From Janthinobacterium saanense (lineage in GTDB: Bacteria; Pseudomonadota; Gammaproteobacteria; Burkholderiales; Burkholderiaceae_D): DNA of 64,000 bases. How positions within the stretch are numbered: the stretch's first letter is position 1; each line of letters opens with the position of its first letter. The notes beneath the pieces are model-generated. The model made no database searches, was not told the DNA's origin, and saw nothing but the letters and a program-made list of their open reading frames with translations. The stretch lies in assembly GCF_014200675.1 (NCBI RefSeq), contig NZ_JACHCI010000012.1, forward strand, positions 64,400 through 128,399. The letters are read 5' to 3'. Below are positions 8,863 to 18,500 of the stretch, piece by piece. Position numbers and translations under genes: made by a program.

Positions 8863-11205
8863 CGGCAAGCCGACCGGTAACTCTGGATACTCCTGCTTCA
8901 GCGCGTATTTCGTGCCGCCCACGGTAACCGTGTAGTTGGCCGGTCCCGAGATCGGCAAGCGGTAGTTCAGGGTCAGCGCCACGGAGCCGCCGGGCGCCAG
9001 CGATTGCCAGGCGGGAATCGCAAAGCGGGCACGGTTGTAGTTTTTCGTGAAGCCACCGATATTGTTCGGCCCCGTGTAGCCCGCATTGATGACCGTCAAG
9101 CCGAAGCCGGACTGGTCGCTCAAGTCCGATGGCGCCGAGACGGGATAATCAAATTCCACCACGGTACCGCCAGGCAAGGTCGCCGCCGTATTGTTTTTCA
9201 CCGTCATCACCGGATTGATGGGGAAGTTGCTATCGCCCAGCTTCCAGCCACCCAGGGTAATGCTGATATTGGCCGCCGTGCCCGGCATGGCGATCTCGGC
9301 CCGCTTGTTGCCGTACGGCCCAGCCGTGCGGAAGGCCTGGTATAGCACATCGGTCAAGGTGGTGCCCATGAAATACTCGCCCTTGCCGCCATTGCGGGAG
9401 GCGTCCCAGGCATAGTCGCCGGCCAGTTCCCATATCATCACGCCGCCGATATTGTTGTTGACGATGTACTGGGCCTTGGCGCCTATCGATTGCGTGGTTT
9501 CCGTCGACAGGAAAACGCGCTTGCTGGCATTCCACAGCCACGGCGCCACCATGGTGCTGCTGTAATACGGCACATAGCTGCCGACAATGGTCTTGTCGGT
9601 GATCTTGTAGGCATCCAGATAGCTGGGCACGATGCCGTTCTGCAAGTTCAACGCATGCCAGATCGGATTGCCGCCACCTGGCGTCGGGTTGCCCTGGGTA
9701 TCGAGATCATGCCAGACGTTATCGATGCCGGTGGCGCCCATGCCGCAGGTTTGCACGCCCGCGCAGGTGACCGTGGAACTGGTCAGCGCCGTGGTGCCCC
9801 ACAAACCGTTGGTGCCGCCCGTCACATCTTTCCAGCCGCGCGTGTAGAACGGCACGCCGATATTGATGCGCCCCGCCTGCAATGCGCCACGGTAGTAGCG
9901 GTAAGCCCAGTCCGTGTTCAGGTAGCCGATGTTCTGGTATTGATAGGCGTTGCCGGCCCGCAGTTCGGCATCGTTGCCATCGTCGAACAGCGGCGCGTTC
10001 GGGCCCACATACTGGTTCCAGGCGCCGTGCAAGTCATAGCTCATCAGGCTGGCGTAATCGAGATACTGCAGTCCCGACATGTTTTCTTCACCGCGCAAGA
10101 CCCAGGCCGAGGCGGAACCGGCAATTGTCAGCAGATAGTATTTATTGTCTTGCACCGCCGCTTCATCGAGCTTCTGGCGCAGCACTTTCAAGAGCACGTT
10201 ATAGCTGCTCATCAAGCCGGCCAGGCGTGGCTTGGAGGCCGGGAAATCCTTGGGATTGCCCGCTTCATTATTGGTGGTCGGATGTTCGTAATCGACATCG
10301 ACGCCATCGAAGAAGTTGTACTGGCGCACGAATGCCACCATGGAATCGGCCAGGGTGTTGATGCCTGCCGTATTCACGCTGCCATCGGCATTGGTGGTGG
10401 CCGAGTAAAAACCGCCACTGCCAGCCCAGCCGCCCACGGATATCATCAGCTTGACGCCTGGATATTTCTTTTTATATTGGGCCAGCAAATTGAAATGCCC
10501 CTTGTAGGGCAAGGCCGGATCCATCGCCGCTGCCGGTATCGTCGGCCAGCTCAGGCCCGTGTCGGGATTGCTTGCGCCGCTGCCGATGGCGATCTTCGAG
10601 GTGGCGGCATCGACCGAGGCGAAGGCATAGTTCAGGTGGGTGATCTTGTCCCACGGCAGATTATTCACCAGGTAAGTGGGGCTGCCATCGACACCCGTGC
10701 GCCAGCTGGCAAAATAGCCGACAATGCGCCGGTTCAAGCCATTGCCGAGGATTTCACGGCCGTTCGCATCGTAGACCTTGCAATACGGCACATTCGGCAC
10801 GGCCGAGATCAGGCCGTCGGGACGGCATGGCGTTGGGGTCGGAGTGGGCGTTGGCGTTGGCGTTGGCGTTGGCGTTGGCGTTGGCGTTGGAGTGGGAGTG
10901 GGAGTGGGAGTGGGTGTCGGGGTGGGAGTAGGCGTCGGGGTTGGCGTGGTATCGGCCAGGGCCCACGGGCCCCAGGTATCGGCGGCGCTAGGCACATTGC
11001 CCTGGGTCCACCATTTGGCCTTGTAGCTCACGCCCTGGTAAATCACGCACTGGCCACCCGTGTAGGCGGTGGCCGCATTCCACACTTCACACGATTCAGT
11101 GGCGGCCAGCAAGGTGTTCGGGCTGGCCGTGGTGCCGTTCTGTCCTCCGCCGCAAGCGACCAGCACGCCGCTGAGCAAGGCCATCAATAAAGCATTCGAT
11201 TTCAT
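8860..11205 (-). CDS. Secreted GH18 chitinase lipoprotein with chitin-binding module and Pro-Thr linker
   Basis: A 781-residue chitinase hydrolysing beta-1,4 GlcNAc polymers outside the cell. It starts at the ATG at 11205 (site GGAGA), giving a lipoprotein signal [18 protein letters not shown] with the acylated cysteine at residue 18. An upstream in-frame start at 11235 would spoil the signal. Domain order: CBM5/12-like chitin-binding module (about 35-85, [19 protein letters not shown]), a long Pro-Thr dipeptide linker, a GH18 barrel (about 150-600) with catalytic motif FDGVDVDYE near residue 300, and a C-terminal beta-sandwich module of about 150 residues. It lies downstream of two GH19 chitinases and may be partly co-transcribed with the nearest one. 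The linker DNA is a GGCGTT-type hexamer tract prone to slippage. Confidence 0.95.
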   Translation of the reverse strand: MKSNALLMALLSGVLVACGGGQNGTTASPNTLLAATESCEVWNAATAYTGGQCVIYQGVSYKAKWWTQGNVPSAADTWGPWALADTTPTPTPTPTPTPTPTPTPTPTPTPTPTPTPTPTPTPTPTPCRPDGLISAVPNVPYCKVYDANGREILGNGLNRRIVGYFASWRTGVDGSPTYLVNNLPWDKITHLNYAFASVDAATSKIAIGSGASNPDTGLSWPTIPAAAMDPALPYKGHFNLLAQYKKKYPGVKLMISVGGWAGSGGFYSATTNADGSVNTAGINTLADSMVAFVRQYNFFDGVDVDYEHPTTNNEAGNPKDFPASKPRLAGLMSSYNVLLKVLRQKLDEAAVQDNKYYLLTIAGSASAWVLRGEENMSGLQYLDYASLMSYDLHGAWNQYVGPNAPLFDDGNDAELRAGNAYQYQNIGYLNTDWAYRYYRGALQAGRINIGVPFYTRGWKDVTGGTNGLWGTTALTSSTVTCAGVQTCGMGATGIDNVWHDLDTQGNPTPGGGNPIWHALNLQNGIVPSYLDAYKITDKTIVGSYVPYYSSTMVAPWLWNASKRVFLSTETTQSIGAKAQYIVNNNIGGVMIWELAGDYAWDASRNGGKGEYFMGTTLTDVLYQAFRTAGPYGNKRAEIAMPGTAANISITLGGWKLGDSNFPINPVMTVKNNTAATLPGGTVVEFDYPVSAPSDLSDQSGFGLTVINAGYTGPNNIGGFTKNYNRARFAIPAWQSLAPGGSVALTLNYRLPISGPANYTVTVGGTKYALKQEYPELPVGLP

Positions 11206-11236
11206 GTTGTCTCCATAAAATGAAACGTCAAACAAA

Positions 11237-11271
11237 CCGTTGCCGGCCCCTCAAGAGGCTCTAGGCAACGG
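11237..11271 (-). terminator. Stem-loop between GH19 and GH18 chitinase genes
   Basis: An 8-bp stem CCGTTGCC (11237-11244) / GGCAACGG (11264-11271), with a small inner stem in the loop, is followed on the minus strand by a TTTGTTTG stretch. It lies between the stop of the upstream GH19 gene and the ribosome site of the GH18 gene. It may be a leaky terminator that sets the ratio of the two enzymes. Confidence 0.5.
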
Positions 11272-11297
11272 CATGGCTCGGCTTTGGACTGTTACTG

Positions 11298-12533
11298 TTA
11301 CTTCAGCTTTACATTCCAGTTCGCTTCCACGCATTTCACGTAGTTGCCACCAATCAAGGCGCTATACGGCGTCTGGTAGCTGACCAGTTGACACTGGTTC
11401 TCGCCGCCCGTATTCCAGTTCTTTTCCCAGTAAATGTTGTAGGACGCGGAACTGGCCGCCGTGAAGCGCTGCATATTGGCGCACGACAGTTTTTCACCGT
11501 TGATATTCAAGCCCAGGTCGGCAGCAAATTGCTTGTAGTAATCGATGCGGTTTTGCGCAGCCAGTTTTTCCGTCCCTGCACCGCATTCCGCATTGATGAT
11601 CATGATGGTGGTGGCAAAGTCATTGCCTGCACCTGCCGCCTTGTCGGCTGCATTCGGCACCCAGGTGCCGTCAATCACGTGCAGCATCGATGGCTTCGGC
11701 GGCTGCGGATAAACAAAGAAAAAGGTCGCCGAGGCCAGGTTCAGCCAGGTTGACGCTACCAGGTCCGGGTTTTTCAGCAGCACGGACTGGTCGCCATTGT
11801 TCATCATTTGCGAGAAAGGACCATAGTTATAGTTGTAGGACAACTGTTTGGCGCCGCGCCCAAAGTATTTCTTGAAACTGCCATCCGCATTCGTGCCACA
11901 GGTCCACACCTTGTTGAAAACAGGATCGGCACACTCGGCGTTGTAGCCGCAGCCAGGCCCCGTCTCGTCGCAGCCGAGCTCGCGCAGATACTTCAAGCCC
12001 TGACGCCATTGCGGTACCGGCAGGCTGGCGTTATGGTCGCCCGTTTCCTGTCCAAAATGGGCGAACATGGTGGCCAGGCTGCGACGGCAGATGGTGTCTG
12101 CATTGCGGCCATCCGTGTAGTCATCGCACAGGCCCGGAAACTTGGCCACGGCTTGCAGGAAGCGCTGATAGGTATAGCTGGCGTCGCGCACAGCAAAATA
12201 GAAATCCCACTTGGCGGCAGGCATCAGGCGCTCGACCCGCTTGACGTTGATCGGATTGCTGGCCAGGCCAGGCTGCACGGCATCGACGGCGGCGTTCGGC
12301 AAGGTGCGTATCGATGCCTTGACCTTGTGGAAGAAGTCGTTATTGGTCAGGGAGGCCTCGGTGGCCTCGGCCTGGGCCTTGGTCGGAACGGCTGCGACAG
12401 CTTGCGTCGTTGTTTCTGCCAGCAGGGTTGATGCGCTATCTGCAGGGGTGTTGCCGCCGCAAGCAAGCAATACGCTCCCCAACAAGCCAGCCATCAAAGG
12501 GGTAGCCAAACGGCTAATATGCCAAATCTTCAC
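11298..12533 (-). CDS. GH19 chitinase lipoprotein without chitin-binding module
   Basis: A 411-residue GH19 family chitinase using the inverting mechanism. I choose a GTG start at 12533: it is preceded by AGGAGAG at the right spacing and gives an N-terminus that aligns residue for residue with the paralogue at 12876-14321 (LATPLMAGLLGSVLLAC, lipobox cysteine 25). The catalytic domain includes FAHFGQETGDHN with the catalytic glutamate, CGYNAECADPVFNKVWTCG and FGRGAKQLSYNYNYGPFS. Unlike the paralogue, only a short linker separates the lipobox from the catalytic domain; there is no chitin-binding module or Pro-Thr tract. It shares a 23-base promoter/operator block with the paralogue, about 100 bases upstream of the start. 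Confidence 0.93.
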   Translation of the reverse strand: MKIWHISRLATPLMAGLLGSVLLACGGNTPADSASTLLAETTTQAVAAVPTKAQAEATEASLTNNDFFHKVKASIRTLPNAAVDAVQPGLASNPINVKRVERLMPAAKWDFYFAVRDASYTYQRFLQAVAKFPGLCDDYTDGRNADTICRRSLATMFAHFGQETGDHNASLPVPQWRQGLKYLRELGCDETGPGCGYNAECADPVFNKVWTCGTNADGSFKKYFGRGAKQLSYNYNYGPFSQMMNNGDQSVLLKNPDLVASTWLNLASATFFFVYPQPPKPSMLHVIDGTWVPNAADKAAGAGNDFATTIMIINAECGAGTEKLAAQNRIDYYKQFAADLGLNINGEKLSCANMQRFTAASSASYNIYWEKNWNTGGENQCQLVSYQTPYSALIGGNYVKCVEANWNVKLK

Positions 12534-12622
12534 AATCTCTCCTGAAATGATACCTAATCTCAAAGCAACTTTTGATGCTGCACGTAAATGAATGCACATT
12601 GAAACAATGGCTTTCTAGACAA

Positions 12623-12659
12623 AGAATGCGATAGTGAAAATTGGTAGTCAAGTGGTTTT
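12623..12659 (-). promoter_or_regulatory. Promoter and candidate operator of the first GH19 gene
   Basis: On the minus strand a TTGACT -35 (12646-12651) and a CATTCT -10 (12623-12628) are separated by 17 bases. The -35 lies inside a 23-base block (12637-12659, core TTGGTAGTCAAGTGG on the plus strand) that is identical at 14427-14449 upstream of the second GH19 gene. TGGT is repeated 11 bases apart inside it. The element is a strong candidate for a chitin/GlcNAc-responsive regulator, possibly a GntR-type NagQ/DasR homologue (inference). Confidence 0.6.
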
Positions 12660-12675
12660 ATTAATTATTAGTCAT

Positions 12676-12718
12676 GGCATGCCGGGCCAGACACGCGATG
12701 ACGTGTCCTGGCATGCCG
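12676..12718. repeat. Inverted repeat in the upstream region of the first GH19 gene
   Basis: GGCATGCCGGGCCAGACACG pairs imperfectly with CGTGTCCTGGCATGCC across a short loop. It lies upstream of the -35, between the terminator of the second GH19 gene and the promoter of the first. No function is assigned. Confidence 0.45.
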
Positions 12719-12737
12719 CCACGAATGAGCGCTGGAT

Positions 12738-12770
12738 AAAAAAAGCGCCATGCATTAGAGGGCCATGGCG
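12738..12770 (-). terminator. Rho-independent terminator of the second GH19 gene
   Basis: Stem CGCCATG (12746-12752) / CATGGCG (12764-12770), followed on the minus strand by seven T (12738-12744). It lies about 105 bases beyond the stop of the GH19 gene at 12876. Confidence 0.7.
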
Positions 12771-12875
12771 GCTGCCGCAGCGCTGGAAAGGCAAGTGGTA
12801 TTAGCACTATTGCCAGCGTTTAATTTCTATATAGAAAATTTTCAGCCAGAAAACACTTTCAGCTGCTAACGATGC

Positions 12876-14321
12876 TTATTGCAGCTTCACATTCCAGTTC
12901 GCTTCCACGCATTTCACGTAGTTGCCGCCGATCAGGGCGCTATACGGCGTCTGGTAGCTGACCAGCTGGCACTGGTTTTCGCCGCCCGCGTTCCAATTTT
13001 TCTCCCAGTAAATGTTGTAGGAGGCGGAACTGGCCGCAGTGAAGCGCTGCATATTGGCGCAGGACAGCTGCTCGCCGCTGATATTCCAGCCCAGGTCGGC
13101 AGCAAATTGCTTGTAGTAATCGATGCGGTTTTGCGCGGCCAGCTTTTCCGTGCCCTGCCCGCACTCGGCATTGATGATCATGATGGTGGTGGCAAAGTTG
13201 TTGCCCGCACCGGCCGCTACGTCGGCCGCATTCGGCACCCAGGTGCCATCGAGCACGTGCAGCATCGATGGCTTCGGTGGCTGCGGGTAGACGAAGAAGA
13301 AGGTGGCCGAGGCCAGGTTCAGCCAGGTCGACGCCACCAGGTCCGGATTTTTCAGCAGCACGGACTGGTCGCCATTATTCATCGCCTGCGAGAACGGCCC
13401 GTAGTTGTAGTTATAGGACAGTTGCTTGGCGCCCCGGCCAAAGTATTTCTTGAAGCTGCCATCGGCATTCGTGCCACAGGTCCACACCTTGTTGAACACA
13501 GGATCGGCACACTCGGCGTTGTAACCGCAGCCAGGGCCTGTTTCGTCGCAGCCGAGCTCGCGCAGATATTTCAAGCCCTGGCGCCATTGCGGTACCGGCA
13601 GGCTGGCATTGTGGTCGCCCGTTTCTTGCCCGAAGTGGGCGAACATGGTGGCCAGGCTGTGGCGGCAGATGGCGTCCGCATTGCGGCCGTCGCTATAGTC
13701 GTCACAGACGCCGGGGAACTTGGCCACTGCCTGCAGGAAACGCTGATAGGTGTAACTGGCGTCGCGCACGGCAAAATAGAAATCCCATTTGGACGCCGGC
13801 AGCAAACGCTCGACCCGCTTGACGTTAAGCGGATTGCTGGCCAGGCCAGGCTGCACGGCCTCGACAGCCGCATTTGGCAAAGTGCGGATGGACGCCTTGA
13901 CCTTGCGGAAGAAATCGTTATTCGTCAGCGCCGCCTCGGTGGCCTCGGCCTGGGCCTTGGTGGGGACGCCTGGCGTCGGTGTCGGCGTTGGGGTGGGTGT
14001 CGGGGTGGGAGTCGGTGTTGGGGTGGGCGTTGGTGTGGGGGTCGTGCTGTCCAGGTTCCACGGTCCCCACTGGTCGTTGCTGGGCGCCGTGCCTTGCACC
14101 CACCATTTGGCGCGGTAAACCTTGCCGTCGTAGACGACGCACTGGCCCGACGTGTAGACGGCGCTGGCGCTCCAGACGGGGCAGACTTCGTTGGCGGCAG
14201 TGGCTGCCAGCAGGGTCGATGGGGTGTCGGTAGTGGAATTGCCGCCACAAGCGAGCAGCGCGCTGCCCAGCAGGCCCGCCATGAAAGGCGTCGCCAGCCA
14301 GTTAATTTGCCGTGTCTTCAC
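12876..14321 (-). CDS. GH19 chitinase lipoprotein with CBM5/12-like module and Pro-Thr linker
   Basis: A 481-residue GH19 chitinase. The GTG start at 14321 sits 4 bases after AGGAGAG; an overlapping ATG is out of frame and is followed at once by TGA. Order: lipoprotein signal with cysteine 25 (LATPFMAGLLGSALLAC), chitin-binding module (about 45-95, VYTSGQCVVYDGKVYRAKWW), Pro-Thr linker (about 97-118), GH19 catalytic domain with FAHFGQETGDHN and FGRGAKQLSYNYNYGPFS. The catalytic domain is nearly identical to that of the adjacent paralogue, so the pair arose by tandem duplication. The chitin-binding module instead resembles that of the GH18 gene, which points to module shuffling. Confidence 0.95.
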   Translation of the reverse strand: MKTRQINWLATPFMAGLLGSALLACGGNSTTDTPSTLLAATAANEVCPVWSASAVYTSGQCVVYDGKVYRAKWWVQGTAPSNDQWGPWNLDSTTPTPTPTPTPTPTPTPTPTPTPTPGVPTKAQAEATEAALTNNDFFRKVKASIRTLPNAAVEAVQPGLASNPLNVKRVERLLPASKWDFYFAVRDASYTYQRFLQAVAKFPGVCDDYSDGRNADAICRHSLATMFAHFGQETGDHNASLPVPQWRQGLKYLRELGCDETGPGCGYNAECADPVFNKVWTCGTNADGSFKKYFGRGAKQLSYNYNYGPFSQAMNNGDQSVLLKNPDLVASTWLNLASATFFFVYPQPPKPSMLHVLDGTWVPNAADVAAGAGNNFATTIMIINAECGQGTEKLAAQNRIDYYKQFAADLGWNISGEQLSCANMQRFTAASSASYNIYWEKNWNAGGENQCQLVSYQTPYSALIGGNYVKCVEANWNVKLQ

Positions 14322-14412
14322 ATTCTCTCCTGAACGTTATACGAAACTATCGAGGTAGCTTTTGGTGTTGTACGTAAAGAAAGCGCAGCAAAGCCGTCGG
14401 CTCTCTGTTCAG

Positions 14413-14449
14413 AGAATGGGGTGCACAAAATTGGTAGTCAAGTGGTTTT
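14413..14449 (-). promoter_or_regulatory. Promoter and candidate operator of the second GH19 gene
   Basis: TTGACT (14436-14441 on the minus strand), a 17-base spacer and CATTCT (14413-14418) repeat exactly the arrangement of the other GH19 gene. The block 14427-14449 is identical over 23 bases to 12637-12659, while surrounding sequence has diverged. Confidence 0.6.
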
Positions 14450-14527
14450 GTAAAACTGTATTTTTACAATACCAGTTGCCAGGCACGACATCACGGCGGC
14501 AGGCGTGGCAAAGAATGAGGAAGGTGG

Positions 14528-14556
14528 AAAAAAATGGCCGCAAGCGAGGGCGGCCA
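14528..14556 (-). terminator. Rho-independent terminator of the sulfotransferase gene
   Basis: Stem TGGCCGC (14535-14541) / GCGGCCA (14550-14556), then seven T on the minus strand (14528-14534). It lies about 70 bases after the sulfotransferase stop and before the GH19 promoter. Confidence 0.7.
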
Positions 14557-14625
14557 GCAATACCGCAGGGACTGGAAATGGCAAGTGGTATTGGCACTGC
14601 CGCTGCCATTTTATGCCTGCCAAGC

Positions 14626-15462
14626 TCAGGTACTGGGCGGCGTGGCCGTTTGCGGATAATACATCTCGTAAAACCAGCTGTAAGCGCTTTCGATCTGCGC
14701 CTGGATGCGCGGCGGAATCGCATGCTGCCTGGGTGCCGTGATCGCCGTATATTGCCGATGCGTGTACTTCATGCGGTAATGGCTATCGCTTTCCTGGATC
14801 CCTACGGCGAGCTTGTCCGGGTCTATCTGCCAAGGCGGCAAACCCAGCCATGCATACAGGTGCGACATGCACTCCACCGGTCGCGCCATCAAGTCTTCGA
14901 AGCGCACGAAGTACAGCTTCTTTTGCACCTCGGCCGGCAGGTCGAGCAAGGCATGCAGCGAGCTCAAGGGTGCACCGATGGTGCGGTCCTTGGCAAACAG
15001 CATGTCCGCCCGGCCCATGCGGTCGTAATCGGCCAGGTGATCGACGAAATCGAGCAGGATGGTGCGCTGGTGCTGGGCCTCGATCGAGCCATAGACTTGC
15101 CCCAGTTCGCGCACGCACACCACCAGCTTGGCCTCGGGCGCCAATTGCAGCAGCATTTCCACGCAATGCAGCCAGGCACGGTTCTTGTCGACCACGCCCT
15201 GCTTGCCACTGTCCTTGTACCAGCCGCGCAGGAAGCCCTGCATGGCCGTTTTCAGATGAGCATAACTGGCGTCGAAGGAAGTATCGAGCTGGGACAAAAA
15301 GAAGCTGTCATCGCTGATGGTGCGCCGCAAGGACAGCAGCGCATTGCACAGTGGCGAACTATTACCTTCGCAATGCAGGTCGGGATGCTGCGCCAGCAAC
15401 TGGCACAGCAAGGTTGAACCGGCCCGGGGCAAACCGGCCACACCGATAAAATTGGATGTCAT
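14626..15462 (-). CDS. Sulfotransferase family protein
   Basis: A 278-residue PAPS-dependent sulfotransferase-like protein from the ATG at 15462. The 5'-phosphosulfate binding loop is GLPRAGSTLLCQLLAQHPDL near the N-terminus (about 8-27), and the 3'-phosphate region is probably VVCVRELGQVYGSIEAQ in the middle. The segment LYFVRFEDLMARPVECMSHLYAWLGL is typical of this superfamily. The acceptor is unknown. It stands alone between the chitinase cluster and the adhesin locus, with its own terminator. No signal peptide is seen, so it is probably cytoplasmic. Confidence 0.85.
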   Translation of the reverse strand: MTSNFIGVAGLPRAGSTLLCQLLAQHPDLHCEGNSSPLCNALLSLRRTISDDSFFLSQLDTSFDASYAHLKTAMQGFLRGWYKDSGKQGVVDKNRAWLHCVEMLLQLAPEAKLVVCVRELGQVYGSIEAQHQRTILLDFVDHLADYDRMGRADMLFAKDRTIGAPLSSLHALLDLPAEVQKKLYFVRFEDLMARPVECMSHLYAWLGLPPWQIDPDKLAVGIQESDSHYRMKYTHRQYTAITAPRQHAIPPRIQAQIESAYSWFYEMYYPQTATPPST

Positions 15463-15585
15463 CGTATGCAATTCCCTGAAAGTGGATGATACCTGTGCGT
15501 CGATTATAAGAGCATCGCCGGCGTACGGCAGCAATAAAAATGCCGCCTCACACAACGAGGCGGCACTGGCTTACTGACCGCAACG

Positions 15586-18500
15586 CTATTGGCTATCCTG
15601 GCTTACGCCCGCAGCAACGTCAATCGGCAGGCGCAAGCCGTTGTTCACCACACTCAGGCGCAAGCCGGGCAAGACATTGCTGATGACATTGCCAGACAGT
15701 TGCACCACAGGCGCGTTGCTATCGGCATGTTTCTCTGCAGTAGCGCCTGGCGCGGCCGGCCCCGTATCTCCGCTGGCGATCATGTCGGCTTGCACCATAT
15801 TGCCCTGCGACGGCGCCACGGCGATAGTTGCAATCACGCTCGCTATCGCGCTTTGCAGCGCTTCCGTCGGATTGACTTTGAGTACGCCGTCAACATAGTT
15901 CAAGGCGTAGTTATTCGACGCCTGGCCCGATGCCGACACCAGATAGTTGCCTGCAGGAGAACCCGTGGTTGCCGGCGTGCTGAACAGCAGGTTGCCGCTC
16001 ACCTCATTGGCCAGCGTATCACCGGCCACCAGGCCGTTGTAGCTGGCGCTGAACGGAGGATTGACACGGCCCTGGTCTTTTTCAGCGTTATCGACTTTCA
16101 CCGTCAGCGCCGCCTGCGAAATACTGGCCGTGGTGCTGGCCTGGTTGCTGGCCAATACATAGTTGCCCGCATCCGCGCCACTCAGGCCCAGGCCGCTGAT
16201 GGTCACGGTCTTGCCTGTCGCCGCATTTTTGTCGCTGAACGCTCCGCGCACAGGCCCGCCCGCCAGGCTCAATGCATCGCCGGCCACCATGCCATTAAAG
16301 CTCGCACCCGACAGGTTCAGGCTGGCCGCCGTGCTGCCGTCATACACCTTGTTGGCCGCCACGATGCCGGAAACACCGCTGATGGATGCCGGCGTGATGC
16401 TGGCCGTCAGGCCGGTCGGATTGCTCACCGTGTAATTGCTGGCAGAACCCGCCGTTGTACCACTACCTGCGTCGAGCAAGGTAGTGCCGCTGACCGTCAC
16501 GGTTTTTGCGTTAGCCGCATTCTTGTCGCTGAAGCTAGCTGTCTGTCCACCGATGGCCAGGGTTTCACTGCCCACCAGGCCGCTCAGGCTGCCACCGATC
16601 AATCGCGCTGCCGTATTGCCATCGTAGACCTTGTTACCCGCTACCTGCCCCACCACCGTCAAGGCTTTCGGCGTAATGCTGGCTGTCAAGCCGGTCGGAT
16701 TGCTCACCGAGTAATTGCTGGCCGAACCCGAACCGTCCAGCAAGGTAGTGCCGCTGACCGTCACGGTTTTCGCGTTGGCCGCATTCTTGTCGCCGAAGTT
16801 GGCCGTCTGGCCGCCGATGGACAGGGTTTCATCGCCCACCAGGCCAATCAGGCTGCCGCCGGACAGTTGCGCCACCGTATTGCCATCGTAGACCTTGTTG
16901 CCTGCCACCTGGCCTATCACCGTCACAGCTTTCGGCGTGATGCTGGCCGTCAAGCCGGTCGGATTGCTCACCGAGTAATTGCTGGCCGAACCCGAACCAT
17001 CGAGCAAGGTGGTGCCACTGACCGTCACGGTTTTTGCATTGGCTGCGTTCTTGTCGCTGAAAGCTGCCGTCTGGCCGCCGATGCCCAAGGTTTCATCGCC
17101 CACCAACCCGCTCAAGCTGCCACCGATCAGTTGCGCCACCGTATTGCCATCGTAGACTTTATTGCCTGCCACCTGGCCTATCACCGTCACGGCTTTCGGC
17201 GTGATGCTAGCTGTCAAGCCGGTCGGATTGCTCACCGAGTAATTGCTGGCCGCACCCGAACCATCGAGCAAGGTAGTGCCGCTGACCGTCACGGTTTTCG
17301 CGTTGGCCGCGTTCTTGTCGCTGAAGTTGGCCGTCTGACCGGCGATGCCCAAGGTTTCGTCGCCCACCAACCCGCTCAAGCTGCCACCGATGAGTTGCGC
17401 CACGACAGTGCCGTCGTAGACTTTATTGCCTGCCACCTGGCCAATCACCGTCACAGCTTTCGGCGTGATGCTGGCCGTCAAGCCGGTCGGGTTGGTCACC
17501 GTGTAGTTGCTGGCCGCACCCGAACCATCGAGCAAGGTAGTGCCGCTGACCGTCACCGCCTTGGCATTGGCTGCGTTCTTGTCGCTGAAGGCGGCGGTCT
17601 GACTGGCGATGCCCAAGGTTTCATCACCGACCAGGCCGCTCAGGCTGCCGCCAATCAATTGCGCCACCGTATTGCCATCGTAGACTTTATTGCCTGCCAC
17701 CTGGCCTGTCACTGTCAGCGCTTTCGACGTGATGCTGGCGGTCACGCCACTAGCGTTGCTAAATATATAGTTGCTGGCCAGACCCGTGCCATCCGTGACC
17801 GTCGCGCCCGTTACATTGATCACCTTGCTACTACCCGCGTTCTTGTCGGCAAAAGCACCGGCCTGGTTAGACAAGTTCAGGGTCAACGTTTCGCCGGAAA
17901 CCAGCCCGCTCAAACTGCCGCCTGACAGCGCTGCCTGCAGCGAGCCGTCATACACCTTGTTTGCCGCCGTCACCCCCGTAACCGTCAGGGCTTTCGGCGT
18001 GATATTGGCCGTCACGCCGCTGGCATTGCTGAACGCGTAGTTGCTGGCCAAGCCAGTACTATCGGTGACAATCGCCCCCGTCACGTTGACAGCAATGTTA
18101 TTGCCGACATTCTTGCTGGCAAAAGCGCCCGTCTGGCCGGACAGATCCAGATTCAGCGCTTCCCCGGAAACCAGCCCGCTCAAGCTACCGCCCGACAACA
18201 CTGCCTGCAGCAAGCCGTCATAAATCTTGTTCATTGCCGTCACACCCGTTACTGTCAAGGCCTTCGGCGTGATATTGCCTGTCACGCCGAAGGCATTGCT
18301 GAACGCATAGTTGCTCACCAAGCCCGTGCCGTTCGTAATCACCGCACCCGTCACGTCGATAGCAATGTTATTGCCCACATTCTTGCTGGCAAAAGTGCCC
18401 GTCTGGCCAGACAAATCCAGGGTCAGCGCTTCATTACCAACCAGGCCGCTCAAGCTGCCGCCCGACAACACTGCCTGCAGCAAGCCGTCATAAATCTTGT

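Noticed and set aside
9490..11190. Plus-strand 566-codon open frame with Trp/Arg repeats
   Set aside because: Antisense of the GH18 chitinase; the repeats come from the Pro-Thr linker.
12879..14333. Plus-strand 484-codon open frame
   Set aside because: Antisense of the GH19 chitinase, which has a lipobox, ribosome site and catalytic motifs.
15589..17925. Plus-strand 778-codon open frame with repeats
   Set aside because: Its repeats only mirror the 264-base repeats of the adhesin on the other strand; codon positions fit the minus-strand frame.
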